A program made the translations under genes and the position numbers. Below, piece by piece: positions 6,791 to 13,790 of a stretch of DNA of 13,790 nucleotides. Under the pieces are notes generated by a model. The model was not told the origin of the DNA, ran no database searches, and saw only the letters and a list, made by a program, of their open reading frames with translations. How positions within the stretch are numbered: position 1 is the first letter of the stretch; the number at the start of each line of letters is the position of its first letter. The stretch is from Comamonadaceae bacterium (lineage in GTDB: Bacteria; Pseudomonadota; Gammaproteobacteria; Burkholderiales; Burkholderiaceae_C): positions 1 to 13,790 of the forward strand of contig JAIXXW010000219.1 of the NCBI GenBank assembly GCA_027490555.1. The letters run 5' to 3'.

Positions 6791-9700
6791 TCAGGCACAC
6801 TGATCCTCACTGGCCTGGATGACACAGGGGCCTCTGACAGTGACGGCATCACCACCGACAACAGCTTTGGGTTGAGCCTGACGGGTCAGGAAGCCGGCAG
6901 CAAGGTGGTGTACCAGCAAAGTCTTGACGGTGGTCAGACGTGGACGAACCTGACGGGTACCAGCCTGAGCGGCTTGGTCGATGGGGCGTACCAGTTCCGT
7001 GCGCAGGTGACCGATGCGGCGGGCAACGTGGCCACCAGCAATGTGCAGAGCGTGACGGTGGACACAACACTCACATCTGCGGGCACGCTGAGCCTGATTG
7101 GTTTGGAAGACACGGGCAGTTCCGGCAGCGATCGCATCACCAATGACAACGCCTTTGGGCTGAGCCTGACGGGCCAGGAGGCGGGCAGCACGGTGGTGTA
7201 CCAGCAAAAACTGGGCAGTGGCGAGTGGACGAACCTGACAGGTGCCAGCCTGAGCGGCCTGGCCGATGGGGTGTACCAGTTCCGTGCCCAGGTGACGGAT
7301 GCGGCGGGCAACGTGGCCACCAGCAATGTGCAGAGCGTGACGGTGGACAAGGCGCTGCCCACAGCCGGCACGCTGAGCCTGAGCGGCCTGGTGGACACCG
7401 GCACCCTCAACAACGACGGCATCACCAGCGACGACACCTTTGGGCTGAGCCTGACGGGTCAGGAGGCGGGCAGCACGGTGGTGTACCAGCAAAAACTGGG
7501 CAGTGGCGAGTGGACGAACCTGACAGGTGCCAGCCTGAGCGGCCTGGCCGATGGGGTGTACCAGTTCCGTGCGCAGGTGACCGATGCGGCGGGCAACGTG
7601 GCCACCAGCAATGTGCAGAGCGTGACGGTGGACCGAACAGCCCCCGAACGCACAGTCACACCCATCAAATCCGACGCCGACACCCAAATCGTCAGCATTG
7701 AGTACGTGGAGGCACTCGACGCCAGTGCCGTGTTGGACACCAACGCATTCGAGGTGACCACTGCCGGGGTGATCAATCCTGTCAGCACGGCGGTCATTTC
7801 TGGCAACAAGGTGCTTCTGACCCTGATCAATCCTTTCCTGCAGACCGACAGGGTCACGGTGGCCTACGCCGATGCTGTCGGTGATGACACCAATACTGTG
7901 CAGGACCGGGCGGGCAACGACGCCGAATCCTTTGTCCCGCTGTCAGCAGCCGACGGTTATATCCGGGGGGCCCAGATTTACCTGGAGGACCCCCAGGGCA
8001 ACAGAACCGCACTGCCTGGTGTGGTCACCGATGATTTTGGTAACTTCTTTCTGCCCTCTGGCAGCAACCCCAACGGCTATGCCATCGTGGCCGTTGGTGG
8101 GGTCAACATCGACACGGGTATTCCCAACGAGACACCGCTCAAGGCCCCGGCGGGCTCGCTCACGGTCAACCCGCTGACCACCCTGGTTCAAAGCCTGATC
8201 CAGACCAATCCGGGCACATCGGTGGAAAACGCCTCGCAGCTGGTCGCGACCTCGCTCGGACTCGATGGCGTGGACCTGACCACCTTCGATCCACTTTCGG
8301 CCATGACGGTCGATGGTTCAGACCCGGTCGCGCTGGCGGCCCAGCAGGCCGCCGCCCAGGTGGCCACACTGGCCACTCTGGTGGGGGGGGACAGCACCAA
8401 TGTGTTTGGTGCCATGGTCAACCAAATGGTGAACTCCGGCTCGCTGGACCTGACCGACTCGAACACCCTGACGGCCGTGGTCGGGACCGGCAATACATCC
8501 GTTCTTTCATCGGTCACCGATGCGATGGTCAGCATCAGCCAGGCGCAGGATCTGCTGTCAATCTCGGCCTCGCAGGCCCAGTTTCTGGACAACGTGGCAC
8601 CAGGCCAAGCCTCGCTGACAGCACCAGCCCTGACCTCCGACAACACGCCCACCATCAGGGTCACGCTCTCGGACGTTCAGGCCAAAGACGGCTCGGCCGC
8701 GATTGCGGGTGACGTGGTCAGTTTGTTTGTCAATGGTGTCAAGGTCGACACGGCAGTGCTCACTGCGGCCCAGGTGACCCGTGGATTCGTAGAGTTTGAC
8801 ACGCCGGTTCTCAGCGATGGCCCGCAAACCATCAGCGCTCAGGTTTCGGACCAGTCGGGCAACACCAGCACCTTGGCCAGTGTGTCTCTGACCGTGGACA
8901 CTGCTGCGCCTTTGGCCCCTGCCATTGGCCCGCTGGCGACGGACGACGTGGTCAATGCAAGCGAGCAGTCTGCCCTTGTCCAGGGCACAGCCGAAGCCGG
9001 CAGCACCGTGCTGTTGACCCTCGGCGCAGGCAATGTCAAAACCCTGACTGCCCATGCCAACACCGGGGCGTGGAGTTACACCCTGACCCCGAGCGATGTT
9101 TCTGCCATGGGGCAGGGCGCTGAAGAGGTGTCGGCCGTGGCCACGGACGCCGCTGGCAACACCAGCCCGATCGCCACCCGCACCGTGGTGATTGACACCC
9201 AGGCCCCCACCATCGGTGCAGTCATCACCGGTGCCAACGACAACGTGGCACCCACAACGGGCAATGTGGCCTCTGGCGGCACCAGCAACGACAACACCCT
9301 CGAATTGTCTGGCACGCTGACCAGCACGCTGGGGCAAGGCGAGGCGCTGCGGGTCTACGCCCGCGCTGGGGGCGCAGCAGAGGTCTTGCTCGGCCAGGCT
9401 TCGGTATCCGGCACCAACTGGACATTCACGACACCCGGTTTGGCCAATGTGGCCTACGATTTTCTGACCCGTGTGGAAGACGCGGCGGGCAACACCGGCG
9501 AATTCAGTGCTGCTTACCAGGTGACGGTGGACGCCAGCACCCCGACGCAAAGCGTTGTCATTGCGACTTCGCAAGGCATCGGCAACGATGCCACCCCCAC
9601 CCTGGTAGGCAGTGTTTCTGCAGAGCTGGCCGCTGGCTACAAGCTGGTGGTTTACGACGGCGGTGAGCGTCTGGGGCTGGCCGATGTGTCGGGTCTGAAC

Positions 9701-12700
9701 TGGACATTCACACCCAGCAGCAACCTGAGCGATGGCGTTCACGCATTCCTAGCTGTGGTTGAAAGCGCAGGCGGCAATCAGGGCAGTTTTAGCGCAAACG
9801 TGCTGTTCACCATCGACACGGCCACGCCCAACACACCGGTCATCAACACCGTCGCGGTCGACGACAGGATCAATGCCTCTGAACAGTCGTTCAGCATCAC
9901 CGGCCAGGCCGAGGCCCACGCCAGCGTCAGCCTGACCCTGGGCTCCGGTAACGTCAGGACCGTGACAGCCAATGCCAATGGCCTCTGGTCCTATGCGCTC
10001 CAGGCCTCTGATTTGGGCGCCATGGGCCAAGGGGCAGAAACCATCGTGGCGGTGGCCCGCGACGCGGCCGGCAACGTCAGCCAGCAAACAACCCGCACCA
10101 TTGCGATAGACACCCTGACCCAGGCTGCTCCGACCCTCACATCGGACCTGCAGATCAATGCCGCAGACAGGGCGGCAGGCCTGTCGATCACCGGTATCAG
10201 CGAGGCCAATTCTGCGGTCACGCTGGGCTTCGCCGGGGCCTCTCGGCAAGTCACTGCTGACGCTGGCGGCAAGTGGACCTACAGCCTGAGCTCGGCCGAT
10301 TTCCAGTTACTGGGCCAGGGCCTCAACAAACCCCTGACGGTCACAGCCCGGGATGCCGCTGGCAACACCAGCGCGATCACCAACGCCAGTCTTGACATCG
10401 ATACTGTCGCGCCGGTATTTGCCGGCTTCGGCCTGAGCGATGCCAGTGACACCGGCATCAAGGGCGATGCCAGGACCCAGCAACTGCGACCGACCATCGA
10501 GTTCACGGCTGAAACAGGCATCACTTTCGATGTGTACCTGGACGGGGTGCTGCAAAACGCCCAACCTCAGCAAGGTGCAAACATCGGTGCCAACCTCAGC
10601 GCCTACAGCTACACCTTCAGCGCCGATGTGAGCGAAGGTCCACACACCATCAGGCTGGTGGGGGCCGATGCGGTGGGAAACACCACGGTCCGCAGCGCCA
10701 CCATCGTGGTGGACAACACCGCACCCGGCGAGCCCACGGTCACCGACAACCTTGCGGGCATGGCCAATGCCCAGACCAGCCAGGTGGTTTACACCTACAC
10801 CTTTGCCGAACCCGTGGCGGGTCTGTCGCCCGATGACTTCACGGCAGTCAATGGCACGGTGACAGCGGTCAGCAAGGCCCTCTCGGGCGCCTACAGCAAC
10901 GTTTGGACGGTCAGCGTCACACCGAATCCGGGCGTCAACGGCCAAGCCATTTCGCTCACCCTCAAGGCCAACACGGTCAACGATGCTGCGGGCAATGTCA
11001 ACGTCCAGTCGGTCAGCGCCGAACAGATGCTCGACAACGTGGCACCCACTGCCGGGGTCGCGATCGTCAGCGTAGAAGACAACGTCGGTGCTTTGCAGGG
11101 CCCGGTGACTGCCGGTTCCGCCACAGACGACAGCATGTTGCTGTTGACCGGCACCCTGACTGCACCCATCTCCGGTTCTGAAACCCTGGTCGTGTTCGAC
11201 GGGGCTGAACGACTGGGTGTGGCCACCGTGAGCGACACCAGCTGGAGTTTCACCACCGCCAGTCTGAGCAACGGTCAGCACAGGTTCTCGGTACGGTTGC
11301 AGGATGCCGCGGGCAACCTCGGCTCACCCAGCAGCGACTATCAGGTCGCAGTCGATGCCACGCCCTTGTCCTCCAGTGCGACAGTCACTGGGGCGCAGGA
11401 TGACGTGGCCGGCGGCGTGTTGGGTGCTGTTACCTCGGGCGGTCTCACCAACGACGCGCGGCCCACATTGCAAGGCGCAGTGGTCGGAGAATTCGAAGCT
11501 GGACAGAAAGTGGTGGTTTATGCCGGCCAACAGGCGCTGGGTGATGCCACTGTCAACGGCAGCAGCTGGAGTTTCACCCCTGCCCAAGCCCTGACCGACG
11601 GGCTGTACAGCTTCACTGCGGTGGTGCAGAACGAGGCAGGCAATCAGAGTGCACCGGCTGCACCCTGGGTTTTGACTGTTGACACTCAGCCTTCTCTGGC
11701 AGGCGCAGGCATGCGGGCCACATCGGTCACGCAAGGCACGCTCGATACCGTCAATGACTTCACCACCAACCGCGCCAACGTCGCCCTCTCATTCAATTAC
11801 ACGGGTGCAGACCTTCAGGCTGGAGAGAAGTTCCAGTATTCCACCAATGGCACTGCCTGGACAGACATCCCTGCCAGTGCCGTGAACGCCAACACCAACA
11901 CGATCACGCTGGCCAATCTGGTTGTCAGTGACAGCCCTGAGGTGCAAGTGAGAAGCGTGGACGCCGCTGGCAACACCAGTGCCAATCTGGTCGCGCAAAG
12001 AATCACCTACGATGCCACGCCACCTGTACCGGGTGCCTTGGGCTTTGTGGGCCTCGATGACTTGGGTCGGCTGAACAACGACCGCATCACCAGCGACAAC
12101 ACCTTCTCGCTGAGCCTGCCTCAGCCTGAGAATGGCGCGTCTGTTGCCTACCAGCAGCAACTGGGCAGCGGAGCCTGGACAAACCTCGGCAGCTCCCAAC
12201 TCACTGGCTTGGCCGATGGCACCTACAGGTACCGTGCACAGGTCACGGATATGGCCGGCAATCAGGCCTTGAGCGAAGTGGTGCAAGTGACCGTGGACAG
12301 AACGGCGCCGGTCTTGCCCAACCTGGCCCTCTCCAATGACACGGGCAGCAACGCTTCAGACAATCTCACCCGGGACGCATCCCTGAGCCTGAGTGCGCCT
12401 GCCGCGGGTGTCACGCGCACATTTGCGGTCAACGAAGGGGCCTCATCTGACAGCTACACCGCACCCACCACGTCCGGTGATTACACGGTGGTGGTGACCG
12501 ACACGGATGCAGCAGGCAACGCCGCCTCTGCAACCCTGAGCTTCAAGCTCGATGCCCTGGCCCCCAACAAGCCGCAGATCAGCTTGATCACAGACAACAG
12601 TGGCAACACCGGCGACCGCATCACCAACGACAGGGCCCCGGTTTTCTCGGTCACAGCCGAAGCCGGCGTGACGCTCAAGGTCGGACAAAACGGTCAGGAA

Positions 12701-13790
12701 ACCGCAACGCCCTACACCGTGCAGGAAACGTCAGCTGGCCAGTACACCATCACCTTCACCGGGAACCTGGCCGACGGTGGCTACGGCATAGTCGCCATTG
12801 ACGCTGCAGGCAACATCAGCTACACGCCCGTGGCCGCTGACGGCGCAGCCTTTCTGATTGACAGCACCAGGCCACAAACTGCGGTGATCAGGGCCATCGC
12901 GGACAACAGCGGCATCAGCACCGACCGCATCACCAACGACACAACGCCTGTCCTCACCGTGGTGGCCGAGCCGGGCGCTGAATTGCGGGTGGAGCAAAAC
13001 GGTGTGGTCATCTCCCAGGCCTACACGTTTGTTGAAGTGCCCAACAGTCCTGGCATTTACACCATCAGCTTTACCGAGGTGCTGGACGACGGCAGTTATG
13101 GTGTGCGGGTGATCGACCGGGCTGGCAACACCAGCAACCTGTTGGCGGGCGATCAGCCCTTCAACTTCAAGATCGATTCCAGCACGATGGAGCCCGACGT
13201 CAGAAACATCGTGGGCAATGGTGTGGTGAACATCGAAGCCTACAACGCCTTGGTCTCGAAAGACTCCAACGTGATCATCGCTGGCACGGCTGAGCCCTAT
13301 GCAACAGTCGTGATCTGGGAAGGGACAGACGCGCCGGATCAAGACAGCCTCCAACTCCAGGCCGATGCCAAGGGCGCATGGGCCTTGACCTACAAGGATG
13401 TGGCTGTTGGTTTGCTGCCTGATGAGACCATTTTCCAGATCAACGAGATCATCGATCTGAGGTTGATGGCCACGGACGTGGCGGGCAACAGTTCCAGCAT
13501 CACGACCCGGACCCTGACGGTTGATCGGGAAGCTCCTGCTGTGACGGCGGTGACGGACGGCACGCAGGCGGCGCTGACGAACGCGCCCATCAGCTTCAGC
13601 GTGACGCTCAACGAAGCCTTGTCTGCTCAGCTGGGCACAGCCAACTTCACGGCCACCAACGGCACGGTCAGCCAGGTCAGCCAGATCAACCCCACCAACT
13701 ACACGGTGGTGGTGACGCCCACAGCCGGTGTGGCCTCGGGCAGTGTGGCGCTGAGCCTGGTGGGGGGCAGCCTCAAGGATGCAGCCGGCA
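6275..13790 (+). CDS. Giant Ig-like repeat adhesin (BapA/SiiE/LapA-like), partial at C-terminus
   Basis: A single frame stays open from the ATG at 6275 to the right edge (2505 codons, no stop). GGGAG at 6261-6265 is a good ribosome binding site nine bases before this ATG. An in-frame ATG at 6266 is possible but overlaps that site, and the next upstream in-frame stop is at 6194. Order of parts: polar N-terminus (residues 1-130), hydrophobic Ala/Val/Thr stretch (about 131-158), acidic linker, three near-identical Ig-like repeats (173-453), SWM/SwmB-like domain (about 460-552), 'DGYIRGA' module (about 556-770), then about sixteen further Ig-like modules of 85-115 residues, most with DAAGN or a variant near the end followed by a VTVD-like strand. 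Known proteins of this plan are cell-surface or biofilm adhesins exported by type I secretion. No Sec signal peptide is seen. The C-terminal secretion signal and transporter genes are not in the window, so export route and binding partner are inferred. Confidence 0.9.
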   Translation, partial: MAKSKPLSSAQAKLDHGQEHTNTKTVKRTAKTDPFATDKLLLPVDNDLQQAVASELKKSVDLRKKVMRDDEPTVDELQTASAETDLSTATSLGDSPMLLAQATQATASGASGTSASTATAAGAGAATGTTAAVTTASAVASAVTLSTVAMVAGAVALVERSKSDDTDDTPPVSGTLILTGLDDTGASDSDGITTDNSFGLSLTGQEAGSKVVYQQSLDGGQTWTNLTGTSLSGLVDGAYQFRAQVTDAAGNVATSNVQSVTVDTTLTSAGTLSLIGLEDTGSSGSDRITNDNAFGLSLTGQEAGSTVVYQQKLGSGEWTNLTGASLSGLADGVYQFRAQVTDAAGNVATSNVQSVTVDKALPTAGTLSLSGLVDTGTLNNDGITSDDTFGLSLTGQEAGSTVVYQQKLGSGEWTNLTGASLSGLADGVYQFRAQVTDAAGNVATSNVQSVTVDRTAPERTVTPIKSDADTQIVSIEYVEALDASAVLDTNAFEVTTAGVINPVSTAVISGNKVLLTLINPFLQTDRVTVAYADAVGDDTNTVQDRAGNDAESFVPLSAADGYIRGAQIYLEDPQGNRTALPGVVTDDFGNFFLPSGSNPNGYAIVAVGGVNIDTGIPNETPLKAPAGSLTVNPLTTLVQSLIQTNPGTSVENASQLVATSLGLDGVDLTTFDPLSAMTVDGSDPVALAAQQAAAQVATLATLVGGDSTNVFGAMVNQMVNSGSLDLTDSNTLTAVVGTGNTSVLSSVTDAMVSISQAQDLLSISASQAQFLDNVAPGQASLTAPALTSDNTPTIRVTLSDVQAKDGSAAIAGDVVSLFVNGVKVDTAVLTAAQVTRGFVEFDTPVLSDGPQTISAQVSDQSGNTSTLASVSLTVDTAAPLAPAIGPLATDDVVNASEQSALVQGTAEAGSTVLLTLGAGNVKTLTAHANTGAWSYTLTPSDVSAMGQGAEEVSAVATDAAGNTSPIATRTVVIDTQAPTIGAVITGANDNVAPTTGNVASGGTSNDNTLELSGTLTSTLGQGEALRVYARAGGAAEVLLGQASVSGTNWTFTTPGLANVAYDFLTRVEDAAGNTGEFSAAYQVTVDASTPTQSVVIATSQGIGNDATPTLVGSVSAELAAGYKLVVYDGGERLGLADVSGLNWTFTPSSNLSDGVHAFLAVVESAGGNQGSFSANVLFTIDTATPNTPVINTVAVDDRINASEQSFSITGQAEAHASVSLTLGSGNVRTVTANANGLWSYALQASDLGAMGQGAETIVAVARDAAGNVSQQTTRTIAIDTLTQAAPTLTSDLQINAADRAAGLSITGISEANSAVTLGFAGASRQVTADAGGKWTYSLSSADFQLLGQGLNKPLTVTARDAAGNTSAITNASLDIDTVAPVFAGFGLSDASDTGIKGDARTQQLRPTIEFTAETGITFDVYLDGVLQNAQPQQGANIGANLSAYSYTFSADVSEGPHTIRLVGADAVGNTTVRSATIVVDNTAPGEPTVTDNLAGMANAQTSQVVYTYTFAEPVAGLSPDDFTAVNGTVTAVSKALSGAYSNVWTVSVTPNPGVNGQAISLTLKANTVNDAAGNVNVQSVSAEQMLDNVAPTAGVAIVSVEDNVGALQGPVTAGSATDDSMLLLTGTLTAPISGSETLVVFDGAERLGVATVSDTSWSFTTASLSNGQHRFSVRLQDAAGNLGSPSSDYQVAVDATPLSSSATVTGAQDDVAGGVLGAVTSGGLTNDARPTLQGAVVGEFEAGQKVVVYAGQQALGDATVNGSSWSFTPAQALTDGLYSFTAVVQNEAGNQSAPAAPWVLTVDTQPSLAGAGMRATSVTQGTLDTVNDFTTNRANVALSFNYTGADLQAGEKFQYSTNGTAWTDIPASAVNANTNTITLANLVVSDSPEVQVRSVDAAGNTSANLVAQRITYDATPPVPGALGFVGLDDLGRLNNDRITSDNTFSLSLPQPENGASVAYQQQLGSGAWTNLGSSQLTGLADGTYRYRAQVTDMAGNQALSEVVQVTVDRTAPVLPNLALSNDTGSNASDNLTRDASLSLSAPAAGVTRTFAVNEGASSDSYTAPTTSGDYTVVVTDTDAAGNAASATLSFKLDALAPNKPQISLITDNSGNTGDRITNDRAPVFSVTAEAGVTLKVGQNGQETATPYTVQETSAGQYTITFTGNLADGGYGIVAIDAAGNISYTPVAADGAAFLIDSTRPQTAVIRAIADNSGISTDRITNDTTPVLTVVAEPGAELRVEQNGVVISQAYTFVEVPNSPGIYTISFTEVLDDGSYGVRVIDRAGNTSNLLAGDQPFNFKIDSSTMEPDVRNIVGNGVVNIEAYNALVSKDSNVIIAGTAEPYATVVIWEGTDAPDQDSLQLQADAKGAWALTYKDVAVGLLPDETIFQINEIIDLRLMATDVAGNSSSITTRTLTVDREAPAVTAVTDGTQAALTNAPISFSVTLNEALSAQLGTANFTATNGTVSQVSQINPTNYTVVVTPTAGVASGSVALSLVGGSLKDAAG
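6791..7633 (+). repeat. Three tandem near-identical Ig-like repeats
   Basis: Three tandem repeats of 95-96 codons. The conserved blocks lie at 6866-7063, 7154-7348 and 7439-7633. Blocks 2 and 3 differ at only three positions in 195 nt, all synonymous, so their 65 residues (from FGLSLTGQEAGS to QSVTVD) are identical; block 1 has a one-codon insertion and a few substitutions. The variable part between blocks carries an acidic motif of the type D-x-TG, five residues, D-x-I-T-x-D, likely a Ca2+-binding linker. Such low divergence indicates recent duplication or gene conversion. These repeats also create the spurious long minus-strand frames seen over them. Confidence 0.9.
7652..8584 (+). other. 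SWM-like domain plus 'DGYIRGA' module inside the adhesin
   Basis: Residues about 460-552 read like an SWM/SwmB repeat: AFEVTTAGVINPVSTAVISG, then NKVLLTLI and VTVAYADAVGDDTNTVQDRAGND. Residues about 556-770 form a different module beginning ADGYIRGAQIYLEDPQGN, with a beta-rich part containing VVTDDFGNFFLPSG and AIVAVGGVNIDTGIPN, then LKAPAGSLTVNPLTTLVQSL and a probably helical part rich in Ala, Gln and Val (DPVALAAQQAAAQVATLATL). I recall similar DGYI...GA...VNPLTTL segments in other large bacterial surface proteins, but know no defined function. The module interrupts the Ig-like array between the third and fourth Ig units and ends at about 8584, where DNVAPG opens the next Ig-like unit. Confidence 0.55.
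8383..8390 (+). repeat. G8 homopolymer inside the adhesin gene
   Basis: Eight consecutive G bases encode the end of Val, two Gly and the start of Asp (LVGGD, residues about 702-706). With eight G the long frame is intact. Losing one G brings a TGA into frame at 8430-8432; gaining one brings a TGA into frame at 8710-8712. Either change would leave a protein of roughly 720-810 residues lacking most Ig-like modules. Confidence 0.85.
8585..13790 (+). other. Main Ig-like module array of the adhesin
   Basis: About sixteen Ig-like modules follow one another; their ends, marked by a V-D or I-D strand, fall near 8899, 9195, 9532, 9817, 10111, 10402, 10714, 11035, 11356, 11683, 12013, 12298, 12553, 12862, 13177 and 13525, with one more module cut by the window edge. 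Several subtypes can be told apart. Modules ending at 9195, 10111 and 10402 share an INA(S/A) opening and a (M/L)GQG motif. Those ending at 9532, 11356 and 11683 share a ND/DD opening and a W(T/S)FT strand. The ones ending at 11035 and at the right edge resemble the Big_12 type (FTAVNGTV, FTATNGTV). The one ending at 12298 is a diverged copy of the first three repeats. The two ending at 12862 and 13177 share DNSG...DRITND. Family names are from memory. Confidence 0.75.

Noticed and set aside
6791..7687. A 298-codon minus-strand frame with internal repeats
   Set aside because: Its repeats are simply the reverse strand of the three Ig-like repeats of the adhesin.
8558..11281. Minus-strand frames of 394 and 324 codons inside the adhesin gene
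   Set aside because: Antisense to an uninterrupted 2505-codon frame with regular Ig-like modules; no domain recognisable.

Overview
The window looks like chromosomal DNA of a betaproteobacterium, most likely a Burkholderiales / Comamonadaceae-type organism. The housekeeping genes are GC-rich, and the malate synthase G, arginyl-tRNA synthetase and HMG-CoA lyase proteins read like those of that group. The family-level assignment is inferred from remembered protein sequences, not from a search.

Layout. (1) 1-1250, minus strand: the N-terminal three quarters of argS, running off the left edge. (2) 1321-2247, minus: a LysR-type regulator of the CrgA-like subgroup. (3) 2248-2458: a spacer with a large, nearly perfect hairpin and two extra copies of its core, resembling a REP/BIME element. 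(4) 2459-3406, minus: a hydroxymethylglutaryl-CoA lyase. (5) 3407-3595: a divergent promoter region. (6) 3596-5836, plus: malate synthase G (glcB), followed by a clear Rho-independent terminator at 5883-5919. (7) 5920-6274: non-coding DNA holding a strongly AT-rich island (25% GC over 6121-6240). (8) 6275 to the right edge, plus: one uninterrupted frame of about 2505 codons with no stop. It encodes the N-terminal part of a giant repetitive surface protein. This gene fills more than half of the window.

The giant protein starts with about 130 polar residues without a classical signal peptide, then an Ala/Val/Thr-rich hydrophobic stretch and an acidic linker. Next come three nearly identical bacterial Ig-like repeats, an SWM/SwmB-like domain, a roughly 200-residue 'DGYIRGA' module, and about sixteen more Ig-like modules of several subtypes, nearly all with a D-A-A-G-N type motif close to their end. 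This is the plan of BapA / SiiE / LapA-class biofilm adhesins exported by type I secretion. The C-terminus and any secretion genes lie beyond the window.

Functional links. HMG-CoA lyase (leucine breakdown, releasing acetyl-CoA and acetoacetate) and malate synthase G (acetyl-CoA plus glyoxylate to malate) are divergently arranged, which fits acetyl-CoA assimilation, but co-regulation is only inferred. The adhesin is a separate unit, insulated by the glcB terminator and with its own AT-rich upstream region. The best candidates for something new are the architecture and N-terminus of the adhesin, its G8 tract (possible phase variation), its homogenised repeats and its AT-rich control region. No other novel enzymatic or defence system is visible.
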